Part shown: piece after piece, positions 55,540 to 64,000 of the stretch
Layout: each line of letters opens with the position of its first letter
Numbering within the stretch: the first letter of the stretch is position 1
From: Nitrosospira sp. Nsp14
GTDB lineage: Bacteria; Pseudomonadota; Gammaproteobacteria; Burkholderiales; Nitrosomonadaceae
NCBI RefSeq assembly: GCF_900113575.1
Contig: NZ_FOPV01000010.1
Coordinates: 1 to 64,000, forward strand
Direction of reading: 5' to 3'
Length of the DNA: 64,000 bases
Position numbers and translations under genes: made by a program
Notes under the pieces: model-generated
Database searches by the model: none
What the model was told of the DNA's origin: nothing
What the model saw: only the letters and a program-made list of their open reading frames with translations

Positions 55540-55939
55540 TTCGCTTCTCCTCGTTTTGGTTTCACTCTAAGGCCCCCTTGTTTGGACGGCACGCTACCGA
55601 CCTGACCGATTCCGATGAGCTGATCATCGGTAATGGAGGTGAAATGGCAACTGCAGTCGCGTCCCCCATCTTTCAACCGATTGTCGCTCCTTATCCCAAG
55701 TTTCTCTGTTCGATGGCGAACGAAATTCTATCCTCGGGCATTCATATCAAAGTTGGCAAAGCGGGATTTGGAATTCGGGCTGCTGCTCGGTTATGGCGGT
55801 CAGCTGCCCATCATCAAGCAATAATCGAGGGGAAAAACCGAGGCGGGAGAAACGCCATCCTTGCTGCCTTCGCACCCTTTAAAGATCGCTATACTGGAAT
55901 TACCCCGTTTTGAGCGGGTTCCAATTCAGGAGAAAAGCC
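55540..55939. other. Unassigned 400-base stretch before chaB
   Basis: An open frame on the plus strand (55578-55913, about 111 codons) has no recognisable family and no good ribosome site; it may be a remnant or noise. The AGGAG site at 55929-55933 belongs to chaB. Confidence 0.35.
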
Positions 55940-56167
55940 ATGCCTTACCACAGCGCGAATGACCTTCCAGACAATGTCAGGAACGTACTGCCCAAGCACG
56001 CTCAGGAAATATATCTGGCCGCGTTCAATAACGCCTGGGATGAGTACAAGGACCCGGAAGAGCGAAGGGGGGATGCGAGTCGGGAAGAGACAGCGCACAA
56101 GGTCGCCTGGGCGGCGGTGAAAAAGGAATATGAAAAACGCGGCGATGAGTGGCGGAAGAAGGACTGA
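55940..56167 (+). CDS. ChaB family protein
   Basis: A 75-residue helical protein of the ChaB family (putative cation transport regulator, role poorly known). The start at 55940 gives MPYHSANDLPDNVRNVLPKH and continues AQEIYLAAFNNAWDEYKDP and ETAHKVAWAAVKKEYEK, the two ChaB blocks. An AGGAG ribosome site precedes the ATG. Confidence 0.9.
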   Translation: MPYHSANDLPDNVRNVLPKHAQEIYLAAFNNAWDEYKDPEERRGDASREETAHKVAWAAVKKEYEKRGDEWRKKD

Positions 56168-56260
56168 ACCCAGCAGCGAGGGGAAACCCTGGCGGAGCGG
56201 CCATCGGTCGAAGGGTTGTCCGTCATAACCGGTGGGGAACTGTTTTTAAGCCTTGCAGCG

Positions 56261-56764
56261 CTAGTTGAGCGGGTCCAGGGGCAGGTGCATCTCTTTCGCT
56301 TTAGCCAGAATGGCTGCTGACGACCGTCCCAGTTTAAGTCCGATTCGTCTTACCGGAACATTCAGGCGCACAAGGGTTTGCAAGGTGGCGATTTGTTCCG
56401 CCGTCCAGGGCTTCCCGGAATTGCGCGCCATTTTTCGCCGGTCGAGTTGGCGTCTTTCCCCTACTCTCCGGTCATGTTCATACTGCGGCTGCCCGGATTC
56501 ATTGGTGGGCTCTTCCGCCCTGCAGACCTCTTTCACGATCTGGAGCGCGCGGCGGCGGTCGGAACTCCGCCGATCGCCCGATGGCGACGCTTCCGAAAGC
56601 GCCTCCAGCAACTCAACGAATTCAGCTCGGGTATCGGTGGGCAAGGCTCCAACGAGCGCTTCGAGAATATCCTGAGAGCGTCTGTATTCCTCCAGCCTCA
56701 GGCTTGAGATTTCTTGTCTTAGTTCCATTATTCGTTGGCTGACCGCATCTTCCCTGTCTTTCAT
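56261..56764 (-). CDS. Hypothetical protein with a C-terminal helix-turn-helix
   Basis: A 167-residue protein. The first part is a coiled-coil-like acidic helix (MKDREDAVSQRIMELRQEIS), the middle is rich in Arg (SGDRRSSDRRRAL and RRVGERRQLDRRK), and the last 45 residues (KPWTAEQIATLQTLVRLNVP, then VRRIGLKLGRSSAAILAKA) resemble a Myb/SANT-like or GcrA-like helix-turn-helix. I take the ATG at 56764; a TTG seven codons upstream also opens the frame. It may bind DNA. No clear family. Confidence 0.65.
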   Translation of the reverse strand: MKDREDAVSQRIMELRQEISSLRLEEYRRSQDILEALVGALPTDTRAEFVELLEALSEASPSGDRRSSDRRRALQIVKEVCRAEEPTNESGQPQYEHDRRVGERRQLDRRKMARNSGKPWTAEQIATLQTLVRLNVPVRRIGLKLGRSSAAILAKAKEMHLPLDPLN

Positions 56765-56906
56765 GACTACGAATACTTCCTTCAAAATACATTAATAGAC
56801 TAACAGCGGAGGCACTTATACTTCCCCAATTCCGCTTTCGTACCCCTTCTTTTCTGATCGAACGGCAAATTAACGTCTTGAGTGCAGCGCCAGAAGGACC
56901 CGATGC

Positions 56907-57380
56907 TCAACCGCCGTTCTTGCAGCTTTTGATATCCTCCTTGACAGTCTTGCCGTCTTTCAGCACGACGGTTTGCCGAATGGTCTTGCACCCGCGGCTG
57001 TCGCCTTGTTGCGAGGCCTGCACGACTTCAGCCTTGCCGCTCACCCCGCTCTCAGCGTTGCTGAAGGTTTGTGGTTGTTCAGTCTCGTATGCCCGCTGCG
57101 ATGCCTCGGCCATCTTCTGTTTGTCGTCCTTGCCAAGGTAGCCGCCAATGGATGAGCCGAGGTAGTAGCCTCCTACGCCCCCGGCTATCGCGCCCACGAT
57201 CTGTCCGGCTGTGCCGCCCACATACTGGCCAAGGTAGCTTCCTCCGATTGATCCGGCGATGCTGCCGATCACTCCGCCAGCGCGTCGGGTTTCGGCTGAT
57301 TGGCATGCGGACAGCAGCATGACCAGTGCGACGATCAATAACCGTTTTAGCCTTATGCCAGAGATTGAAAGACTATCCAT
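56907..57380 (-). CDS. Glycine-zipper outer-membrane lipoprotein
   Basis: A 157-residue lipoprotein with signal and lipobox LLSAC near residues 22-26. The mature part starts with a glycine-zipper region (GGVIGSIAGSIGGSYLGQYV, then GAIAGGVGGYYLGSSIGGY), typical of the 17-kDa surface antigen family that inserts into the outer membrane, followed by a Thr/Gln-rich region and a short KTIRQTVVLKDGKTVKED beta hairpin. A GGAGG ribosome site precedes the ATG. Confidence 0.85.
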   Translation of the reverse strand: MDSLSISGIRLKRLLIVALVMLLSACQSAETRRAGGVIGSIAGSIGGSYLGQYVGGTAGQIVGAIAGGVGGYYLGSSIGGYLGKDDKQKMAEASQRAYETEQPQTFSNAESGVSGKAEVVQASQQGDSRGCKTIRQTVVLKDGKTVKEDIKSCKNGG

Positions 57381-57584
57381 CTCGTTCCTCCAGAAACCCG
57401 ATCTGAGCCGGACGATTCTAACCGGCTATTTAATGGTCGAATTGGGTATCAGCCCCGTTTTTTAAGCTCTATTTGGTACTAACAGCAAATCCATTATATT
57501 GCACAGCTTGTTTGACAATTTGCCCTTGGCCGACGTACATTTCGTCGAAAGCTCGTGTTACGCACCTCTTATCGAAGAATTTCC

Positions 57585-57758
57585 ATGAAAATAACAAAAA
57601 TCATTCGCTTGGCAGTGGTTTTGGCTGTGCTTCCCGCTCTTTCTGGATGCTGGTACCTGGTCGCGGGAGGGGCCGGCGCTTACGGCGGATACAAGATGAA
57701 AGAGAAAGGGTACACCTTACAGAACCCCATCGCGAAGGAGAAGACCAGTAAGCAGTAA
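57585..57758 (+). CDS. Small lipoprotein
   Basis: A 57-residue lipoprotein: signal MKITKIIRLAVVLAVLPALS, lipobox LSGC, then a Gly-rich stretch WYLVAGGAGAYGGYKMKEKG and a basic end. I start at 57585 because the lipoprotein signal begins there; an upstream ATG at 57555 adds ten residues. Function unknown. Confidence 0.75.
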   Translation: MKITKIIRLAVVLAVLPALSGCWYLVAGGAGAYGGYKMKEKGYTLQNPIAKEKTSKQ

Positions 57759-57863
57759 ATAGCCGTTTAGCCGAATGCTGGGAGTGCCGTGCCACGTTAG
57801 CACAGCTCTATCGTTCTATCTACCGCCATTGTAGCCCAGGCGTAGCCTGGAAACGCGTGCATG

Positions 57864-59348
57864 TCATTTCTTCGTTTTTGCCCATTCATCGGCTTGCCGA
57901 TGTGCCTCGGCGACCTGTACCGGCGTCATGAGTTTTTCCATCAGTTCGCGGTTTTCCTGCGCATCCTCATAGCCGCCCGCGCTGGCAATGCTGAACCATT
58001 TATCGGCTTCAACATAGTCCTGTTTAACCCCATTGCCCTTGTAGTACAGCACCCCGAGATTGGTTTGTGCTCCCGGGTGATCTTGTTCCGCCGCCTTTTG
58101 ATACCAGGAAAGGGCCTGGGAGTAATCCTGCGGCACACCCTCGCCGTTGTCATGCTTCACGCCCAGGCTGTATTGGGCCCTCGCATAGCCCTGCTCAGCC
58201 GCCTTCCGATACCAGTTTAGCGCTTCCTGTTCGTCCTTTACGATGCCTCGGCCGCTGTCATAGCGCACCCCCAGGTTGTACTGGGCGTCCGGATCACCCT
58301 GCTCAGCCGCTTGGCGGTACCAATACACGGCCTTCTGATCATCCTGTATAACGCCCTTTCCGACCGCATACATGACGCCAAGGTTGAACTGGGCCGGGGC
58401 ATAACCGCCTTCCGCGCCCTTGCGGTACCACGCAACCGCCTCGTAATCGTCCTGTGCTATTCCCCGTCCTTTTGCATACACCACGCCGAGTTTGAACTGC
58501 GCCCGCGCATATTCCTGCTCCGCGGCCTTGCGATACCAGAACGCGGCGTGCTGCTGGTCCTGCGCAATGCCGGTGCCGCCGGAGTACATGAGGCCAAGAT
58601 TGAACTGCGCATCGACATTGCCCTGTTCGGCTGCTTTCCGGTACCAGGACACCGCTTCCGAATCGTTCTGCGCAATCCCACGGCCCTTCGCGTATAGAAC
58701 CCCGAGTGCGTATTGCGCATCCGCGTAGCCCTGCTCGGCCGCTTTGAGATACCATGATGCCGCTTGCTGATCGTCCTCCGGCACTCCCTGGCCTTTCAGA
58801 TACATGAAGCCCAGAATCGCCTGCGCAGGTGCATGCCCCTGCTCTGCGGCTTTAATATACCAGGATACCGCTTGCTGATAATCCTGCGGTACGCCCTGGC
58901 CCTTCGCGTACATGACGCCCAGGTTATGCTGGGCTACGGCGTACCCGTGCCCGGCTGCCCTGAGGTACCAGAACAGGGCCTGCTGGTAATCCTGTGGAAC
59001 TCCCTGGCCTTTCAAATGCATGAAGCCCATCATGGATTGCGCCGGCACATCCTCTTGCTCTGCCGCTTTCCGATACCAGTGTGCCGCGCGGGCGAAATCC
59101 TGCTCGACACCGCGGCCTTTCGAATACATGACTCCCAGGTTGAACTGGGCATCCGCATTTCCGTCCTCCGCCGCCTTCCTGAACGATTGCACCGCTCTCG
59201 CGTAATCCTTGCTGAGGACGAACTGCATTCCATCTTCGAAGTCCCCCGCGACTGCGGCTGCCGACAGGAGCAGCCACGCCAGTGCCCCCGCCCATTGTCG
59301 AGTCGATAACAGCATTTTTTTGTTCAGCATAATCCCGCCCAGCCACAA
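57864..59348 (-). CDS. Exported Sel1-repeat protein (12 repeats)
   Basis: A 494-residue protein with an N-terminal export signal (about 16-35) and twelve Sel1-like repeats of 36 residues from about residue 47 to 478, each with the shape AVSWYRKAAEQG / AQFNLGVMYAKGRGV. Such proteins act as scaffolds or inhibitors in the periplasm. The repeats are very regular, with only small variation in the QDDQQA, QDYQQA turn. A start 18 bases further in (59330, MLNKKM) is also possible. It reads leftward, and about 430 bases without a gene follow upstream. Confidence 0.88.
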   Translation of the reverse strand: MWLGGIMLNKKMLLSTRQWAGALAWLLLSAAAVAGDFEDGMQFVLSKDYARAVQSFRKAAEDGNADAQFNLGVMYSKGRGVEQDFARAAHWYRKAAEQEDVPAQSMMGFMHLKGQGVPQDYQQALFWYLRAAGHGYAVAQHNLGVMYAKGQGVPQDYQQAVSWYIKAAEQGHAPAQAILGFMYLKGQGVPEDDQQAASWYLKAAEQGYADAQYALGVLYAKGRGIAQNDSEAVSWYRKAAEQGNVDAQFNLGLMYSGGTGIAQDQQHAAFWYRKAAEQEYARAQFKLGVVYAKGRGIAQDDYEAVAWYRKGAEGGYAPAQFNLGVMYAVGKGVIQDDQKAVYWYRQAAEQGDPDAQYNLGVRYDSGRGIVKDEQEALNWYRKAAEQGYARAQYSLGVKHDNGEGVPQDYSQALSWYQKAAEQDHPGAQTNLGVLYYKGNGVKQDYVEADKWFSIASAGGYEDAQENRELMEKLMTPVQVAEAHRQADEWAKTKK

Positions 59349-59784
59349 GGCCGGGGAGCAGTGCCGCCTTCCCGAAGGTAGCGGTCAAATGGAAATATAA
59401 GTATTCCCCGCAAAAAACAAACTTTCATGAATCGCGCAGATAAGCCGGCAATGGTGATGTAGAACGACATTCTATCGCGGATGAGTCCCCAAAAACTTCC
59501 CTGCCGCATGCAGCCAGCTAAATTTTAGCCGCTCTCTGAACGGCGCGCTAAGCACGCCCTGGCTCCGCGAGTGTCCCCGCAATTTGGAACATTCTCTATT
59601 GGGCTTCCATTCCGCGAATGCGAACCCGCTCAATCATACGTCCGGGAAATCAAACGGAGGGGGCAGTGTTCCGGCCATGGTGGACATCAAGGAATCATTG
59701 AGGATAGGGGCCACGGAATTACCGCTGTCGAAGGAAACGATTCAAGGGGCATGAACACTGAGCCGACTGAACCATTCTTCTGCT
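59349..59784. other. Unassigned stretch between the Sel1 and msr genes
   Basis: About 436 bases. A rightward frame at 59571-59819 has no family character and runs into the msr gene from the opposite strand. I see no repeat or hairpin with a T run. Confidence 0.4.
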
Positions 59785-61155
59785 TTATCTTTTATCGGAC
59801 ATCGGCCCGTCCGGGATAAATTTCAGTACGTTGCCATTTATACAATAGCGCCGATGATGCGGGGGTGGGCCGTCATCGAATACATGGCCGAGGTGTATGC
59901 CGGAGCTTGCGCTACGCACTTCCACCCGCCGCATGCCGTGCGAATTATCAACATGCAGTGTCACAGAGCCTTCCATCGGTTCGAAGAAGCTGGGCCATCC
60001 CGTGCCGCTTTCGAATTTTGTATTGCTGAGAAAGAGTGTTTCCCCGGTAATAGGATCAACAAACCGGCCCGGCCGTTTTTCATCAAGGTTGGATGCAGTA
60101 AAGGGCGGCTCTGTGCCCTGCTGGAAAGCGATTTTTCGCTGTTCCGGGGACAGCAAGTGGAATCCCAACCATTTCCAGAAATTGGCTTTCTCGCCGTTAT
60201 ACCCGGTATAGCGGGCGACCTCACTACCTTTCTCGAACATGACGATGGTAGGTGCGGCGAACAAGGGTTTTTCCAGTGTCCAGCCAGAGGGCGGATTGCT
60301 CGTCATGGTGGCAGCAACCGGAACATCCGCTTGCCATTGGTTGAATATTTCCTCGTTGAATCGCCTGCAGAACTCGCAATTCTCGGCCTCGAAGACGACC
60401 AGCTGGCGCGCCAGATTCAAATTGCCGCCATTCAAGGGCTCGTCTGAAATACTCATGGCCGCACCCGATACCGCTGTGGCCGCCCCAGTCCGGGCGCCCT
60501 TTGCTGGTATCCCAGGATACTTCACTCCGGTGCCGCCGAGTCCGCAATATCCGTCCGGGTTCTTTTTCAGGTAATCCTGATGGTACTTCTCGGCCGTTAT
60601 GTAATTTTTCAAAGGCAGGATCTCGGTGGTGATCTTGCCGAATCCCGCATCGGTCAGCGCTTTCTGATACACATCGAGGGTTGCCACCGCTACACTTTTC
60701 TGGCCCTCCCTATTGAAATAAATGGCGCTGCGGTAATTGCTGCCGATGTCGTTGCCCTGGCGATCGCCCTGGGTGGGATCATGATTTTCCCAAAATTTTT
60801 CCAATACCGTTTCCAGGGATACCCGTGTTGGATCGAAGGTCACCTTCACCACTTCCGCATGGTTGCGTGCAGTCATTCTGCCGGCCCTCAGCATTTTTTC
60901 ATGGGCTAGGACATCCTCATAACCTACCTCGGAGCGATCACCCCCGGCATATCCGCTCTCCACGTCAATGACCCCGGGTATTTCTCCCATGCGTTTTTCC
61001 GCTCCCCAAAAACAGCCCATGCCGAAGACAATGTAATCCCCCCTGGAACTGGCTGCATGAGTCGGTGTTGCGGAACTGGGTGTCACGGTCTTTTCCATCG
61101 CAAATGCTGTCATGATAATAATCGAACCGATTGTCGCGGCAATCGCGGTTTTCAT
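59785..61155 (-). CDS. msrAB: Periplasmic methionine sulfoxide reductase, MsrA-thioredoxin-MsrB fusion
   Basis: Repairs oxidised methionine in exported proteins. After a Sec signal (about 1-19) the MsrA domain (about 40-215) has GCFWG with catalytic C48 and the resolving C204 in YCGLGGTGVKYPG. The middle (about 245-335) is a thioredoxin-like domain with CEFC at 260-263. The MsrB domain (about 350-450) has SGTGWPSFFEPM, HLGHVFDDGP and catalytic C438 in RYCINGNVLKF. 456 residues. In PilB-type proteins the order is thioredoxin-MsrA-MsrB; here the electron donor lies between the two reductases. Confidence 0.92.
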   Translation of the reverse strand: MKTAIAATIGSIIIMTAFAMEKTVTPSSATPTHAASSRGDYIVFGMGCFWGAEKRMGEIPGVIDVESGYAGGDRSEVGYEDVLAHEKMLRAGRMTARNHAEVVKVTFDPTRVSLETVLEKFWENHDPTQGDRQGNDIGSNYRSAIYFNREGQKSVAVATLDVYQKALTDAGFGKITTEILPLKNYITAEKYHQDYLKKNPDGYCGLGGTGVKYPGIPAKGARTGAATAVSGAAMSISDEPLNGGNLNLARQLVVFEAENCEFCRRFNEEIFNQWQADVPVAATMTSNPPSGWTLEKPLFAAPTIVMFEKGSEVARYTGYNGEKANFWKWLGFHLLSPEQRKIAFQQGTEPPFTASNLDEKRPGRFVDPITGETLFLSNTKFESGTGWPSFFEPMEGSVTLHVDNSHGMRRVEVRSASSGIHLGHVFDDGPPPHHRRYCINGNVLKFIPDGPMSDKR

Positions 61156-61404
61156 CGCATGTCTCTGACATTTAATCGTTGAAATTGGACATTTCGTCGC
61201 ATTTTTGGTTCGTCGTCCGCTACCGTGAGTGAGAGCTACAGCGGTCCCGCATGCAGTCAGAAATTAGCCTATGGGGCGGGGCCAGGATTATAGCGATGGG
61301 AATTTCCTGGAGAACGGCTAAACGTTGAAAACGATGCTTGCGCTTGAGTGCTGATTTACCGCATTGATGGCTGAACCTCGCCTCCAATGAAGGAAAAGGA
61401 AATC

Positions 61405-61908
61405 TCAGCGTGCGGCGCAGGCCTTGAGCGCGTCCCATGCGGCGTCGCTCTCGTATTTCTTGCCATTTATATTGGCGACTACGGTTGCGTTATCGGTTCT
61501 TTTCAGCATCAGGTCGAATGAATAATTGGGATAGGCGCCGTGTCCAGCACTGGTATCCTGCCTGGATGCATACACCTTGGGTTGTGGAGTCGTATAACTA
61601 TAACTTATGACCGCATCTGGGTTCTCGGGGGAGTTACGCGCGTACGTGCCCGGTAGCGTGTCGCGTGGGTAGGCATAGATTTCGGTGGCCTCCATATCTC
61701 GATACGTGCGTACATCATATTGAAGTCCACGGATCAACCACCGGCTATCGGATCGCAGCTCATTTAACACGCATCGCGCCAGAACCGGATGTGTTCCCGT
61801 GAACTTTGCCCCATAGGTTTCCCGTGTCTCTTTTAAACCGAGTCCCGCGCAACCTGTCACAAACAATGTCGGCAAAAGCGGAATCAGAATGATGGAGCAC
61901 TTGCTCAT
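61405..61908 (-). CDS. Hypothetical lipoprotein
   Basis: A 167-residue protein with lipoprotein signal MSKCSIILIPLLPTLFVTGC (lipobox VTGC). The start at 61908 has a strong GGAGGT ribosome site. The mature domain has Tyr-rich strands (YDVRTYRDMEATEIYAYPRD, then YSYTTPQPKVYAS) and a final Cys near residue 164. I do not recognise a family. The 249 bases to the msr gene on its left hold no gene. Confidence 0.75.
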   Translation of the reverse strand: MSKCSIILIPLLPTLFVTGCAGLGLKETRETYGAKFTGTHPVLARCVLNELRSDSRWLIRGLQYDVRTYRDMEATEIYAYPRDTLPGTYARNSPENPDAVISYSYTTPQPKVYASRQDTSAGHGAYPNYSFDLMLKRTDNATVVANINGKKYESDAAWDALKACAAR

Positions 61909-62117
61909 GCATACCTCCAACCATCGCACCTCAAAGGCGAACCTTGTATGGGTGAAAAAGTCTCTGAATGAGATCAACTATTGTCCTGCATTCGTCTTTG
62001 AGGGATGGGCTGGAAGCCTTCGACGTCTTCTCGTCTATGCGGTCACTGCATCCCGCGTCATGTAAACTAGGCTAAATATACCCGCTTGTAAAGTATCATC
62101 TAATTACGAATAAGCGC

Positions 62118-62894
62118 ATGCGTTCAGGACGAGGATTTCCCGCAAGACAGGCCCGGTGGGGCGCGAACAAGTTTCCCGCTATCGAGTTGAGCGAGGAGGG
62201 TGGCGTGCGCTGCCTTCATCTGGGCAGCAGCATGGTGCAAAGCGCGATGCTGCTGAAAGCGCCCAATGACCTGCAACTGGTATACACCCAGTACATGATG
62301 GGTTTTTTGCTGTTTCATCCTCATCCCCGAGACATTTTGATGATCGGCCTCGGCGGCGGCTCGCTGGCCAAATTCGTATACCACAGCCTGCCGCTGACCC
62401 GGACCGTCGTGGTCGAAATCAACCCGGAAGTGGTTGCGGTGGCTCGCAGTTACTTTTTTGTGCCGGGTGATGACGACCGTCTGCAGGTACGGATCGCCGA
62501 AGGAAGCGAATACCTCGCGGGCCATCCAGAGACCGCAGATGTCGTGATGGTGGACGGTTTCGACGAAGGCTGTCAGGTGTCGGCGCTGTGTACCACGGAT
62601 TTCTATGACTCCGCTCGCGTCGCGCTGAAACGAAACGGTGTACTGGTGGTCAATCTGCTCAGCAGAGACAAGAGGTTCCACGATTACATGAGCCGCATCG
62701 AGAACAGTTTCAATGGACGCGTCGCGTCGGTAATGGTTGAGCCGCATGGAAATGTGATCGTCTTTGCTTTCAAGCACAGCCCCGGCAAACGGGTTTGGGA
62801 AAATCTGGCGTCGCGCGCGTGCGATCTCGAAACAGAACTCGCTTTGCCCTTCACCCGGTTTGTCACCAAGCTACAGCGGAGCAGTCCCGTATGA
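62118..62894 (+). CDS. Spermidine synthase-like protein
   Basis: A 258-residue protein of the spermidine synthase/SAM-dependent fold: IELSEEGGVRCLHLGSSMVQ, DILMIGLGGGSLAKF with the GGGSL glycine loop (about 72-86), VVVEINPEVVAVARSYF with E100, and VVMVDGFDEGCQ. The catalytic and polyamine residues of true SpeE are not evident, so it may be one of the many SpeE-like proteins of unknown substrate. It runs rightward and is followed by the DUF3460 gene. Confidence 0.8.
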   Translation: MRSGRGFPARQARWGANKFPAIELSEEGGVRCLHLGSSMVQSAMLLKAPNDLQLVYTQYMMGFLLFHPHPRDILMIGLGGGSLAKFVYHSLPLTRTVVVEINPEVVAVARSYFFVPGDDDRLQVRIAEGSEYLAGHPETADVVMVDGFDEGCQVSALCTTDFYDSARVALKRNGVLVVNLLSRDKRFHDYMSRIENSFNGRVASVMVEPHGNVIVFAFKHSPGKRVWENLASRACDLETELALPFTRFVTKLQRSSPV

Positions 62895-62987
62895 ATTTCG
62901 CACCCGAGCTCAGCCATGCCGCTGTGGGCTGTGGTAAAGTTTTGGGTTGGTGTAAAATGGAAAAAAGGCAACGAAAGGAGACAAGAG

Positions 62988-63176
62988 ATGCCACAACTGT
63001 ACGAATCCGAGCACACAAAATTCATGCGCGAATTATTTGAGAAAAACCCGCGACTGCCGCAAGCTCAGAAAGAGGCGCGAGCGATCTGGTGGGATAAAAA
63101 ACTCGACCTCGATGAGCGCAAGCGCTTCAAGGAGGCGGGTGTTCCACAGAAAGCCTACGTCTATTTCGGCAAATAA
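62988..63176 (+). CDS. DUF3460 family small protein
   Basis: A 62-residue protein starting MPQLYESEHTKFMRELFEKN and ending PQKAYVYFGK, the standard DUF3460 length and shape, known mainly from betaproteobacteria. The start at 62988 has an AAAGGAGA ribosome site; an earlier in-frame ATG at 62916 lacks homology. Function unknown. Confidence 0.9.
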   Translation: MPQLYESEHTKFMRELFEKNPRLPQAQKEARAIWWDKKLDLDERKRFKEAGVPQKAYVYFGK

Positions 63177-63288
63177 TTAGGGAAATAAGCGGAGGGTTTG
63201 ACGTATTCATACGCGAGGTCCCGCGCTTCCGCACTCCTCGCGATCCCGCACACGTCGATAAACCGCATTAAGGGGGGGTGGGCGGGGA

Positions 63289-63308
63289 TGAGCGCTTGCA
63301 AGCGCTCA
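63289..63308. repeat. Perfect 20-bp palindrome next to the thiolase gene
   Basis: TGAGCGCTTGCAAGCGCTCA reads the same on both strands. It lies 24 bases beyond the thiolase stop codon (leftward direction). It can form a hairpin but lacks a T run, so it may be an operator or a transcript-end stabiliser. Confidence 0.75.
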
Positions 63309-63332
63309 CCAAGGTACTAAAGCGCCAAAGAA

Positions 63333-64000
63333 CTAAAGCGCTTCGAATACACCAGCGGCGCCCATGCCGGTGCCCACGCACATCGTGACCATACCGTATT
63401 TCTGATTATGCCGTCGCAGCCCATGCAGCAATGTCGCGACACGGATGGCGCCGGTCGCGCCCAGCGGATGACCAAGCGCAATTGCACCACCCAATGGGTT
63501 CACCTTGTTACGATCCAGTCTCAGATCGTTGATGACTGCCAAGCTCTGCGCCGCAAAGGCTTCGTTCAATTCGATCCAGTCGAGATCCTCCTGTTTCAGT
63601 CCAACCTGCTTCAGTGCTTTCGGTATCGCCTTGATCGGGCCAATGCCCATGATTTCCGGCGGCACACCCGCTACTGAGTAACCAAGGAAGCGTGCGATAG
63701 GGGTGAGATTGAAACGTTTTAGCGCGGCCTCGCTCGCCACGATGACCGCGCCCGCGCCGTCCGACGTCTGCGAGCTGTTGCCTGCCGTCACCGAGCCGTT
63801 GGCGGCGAACACCGGTTTTAACTTCGAAAGCACCTCGGGCGTCGTACCGGGGCGCGGTCCTTCGTCCGTCTCCCGCACCACCGATACCTCGCGAATATCA
63901 TGGGAGGCCAGATCAGGGCGCTTCTCCTCCACCGTATAGGGTGCGATTTCCTGCTTGAATTCCCCTGTTGCGGTAGCCTTGAGCGCTTTTTCATGGCTGG
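63333..64000 (-). CDS. Thiolase (acetyl-CoA acyltransferase), C-terminal part, continues past the window
   Basis: Thiolases join or cleave acyl-CoA and acetyl-CoA. The visible 222 residues have [18 protein letters not shown] (64000-63945), then the C-terminal thiolase motifs [26 protein letters not shown] with the catalytic His, and [10 protein letters not shown] with the catalytic Cys. The N-terminal part with the acyl-binding Cys lies outside. Sequence cannot tell whether it is FadA-like or PhaA-like; the [13 protein letters not shown] region is seen in both. The window's right end cuts the gene. Confidence 0.9.
   Translation of the reverse strand, partial: SHEKALKATATGEFKQEIAPYTVEEKRPDLASHDIREVSVVRETDEGPRPGTTPEVLSKLKPVFAANGSVTAGNSSQTSDGAGAVIVASEAALKRFNLTPIARFLGYSVAGVPPEIMGIGPIKAIPKALKQVGLKQEDLDWIELNEAFAAQSLAVINDLRLDRNKVNPLGGAIALGHPLGATGAIRVATLLHGLRRHNQKYGMVTMCVGTGMGAAGVFEAL

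Noticed and set aside
55578-55913. Rightward 111-codon frame before chaB
   Set aside because: No ribosome site, no recognisable family, and codon use unlike its neighbours; not called as a gene.

Overview
The window is chromosomal DNA from a betaproteobacterium. The best guess is Nitrosomonadaceae (Nitrosospira-like), inferred from gene order and protein character, without a database check. Support comes from the origin block rpmH-rnpA-yidD-yidC-mnmE-mnmG-rsmG-parA-parB / dnaA-dnaN-gyrB with two parS sites, a RegB/RegA redox two-component pair, a RibB with a dead RibA-like half, and a small DUF3460 protein typical of betaproteobacteria. Coding density and composition are uniform (about 55-62 % GC) over the first 36 kb.

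Layout. (1) 0-14 kb is the origin region: leftward rpmH to parB and rightward dnaA-dnaN-gyrB, with a DnaA box between the two arms, an AT-rich stretch between dnaA and dnaN, and parS sites before mnmG and gyrB. (2) 14-24.7 kb holds glyA, nrdR and riboflavin genes (ribD, ribE, ribBX, ribH) with nusB, thiL, pgpA and pncC; regBA lies on the opposite strand inside this run. (3) 24.7-36 kb holds a YqhA-like membrane protein, a trypsin-TPR protein, recA-recX-lipoprotein, alaS, trxB, smr, a DksA/TraR protein, a periplasmic peroxiredoxin, an MFS transporter and tRNA-Arg(CCU). The alaS gene is unusual: an in-frame segment of about 115 residues of low GC interrupts the catalytic half.

(4) From the tRNA to about 51 kb the character changes. 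This is an accessory, decaying region: a ParD antitoxin with a frameshifted ParE, an IS3-type transposase scrap joined to the tail of a WD40 protein, two diverged copies of a serine recombinase (one cut off and fused in frame to a dihydroxyacetone kinase gene, one frameshifted), a frameshifted DUF2806-like gene, a broken lipoprotein gene, an intact trypsin-like secreted protease beside an unknown 200-residue protein, a frameshifted SnoaL-like gene, an RND efflux pump with a frameshift near its N-terminus followed by its intact membrane-fusion partner, and a nuclease scrap. At least seven genes here carry single-site frame disruptions, while I see none in the core.

(5) 51-64 kb is a mixed envelope and stress region: DUF2127 protein, a glycerol-type aquaporin, an orphan histidine kinase with an RsbRD-like sensor half, a DUF3309 mini-protein, ChaB, a glycine-zipper lipoprotein, a 12-repeat Sel1 protein, a periplasmic MsrA-thioredoxin-MsrB fusion, further lipoproteins, a spermidine-synthase-like methyltransferase fold, DUF3460 and the end of a thiolase gene that leaves the window.

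I see no CRISPR array, no rRNA and no prophage. The most promising novelty is the AlaRS insertion; next are the recombinase/kinase junction with its second recombinase copy, and an orphan terminator near 52.05 kb that could end an unannotated small RNA.
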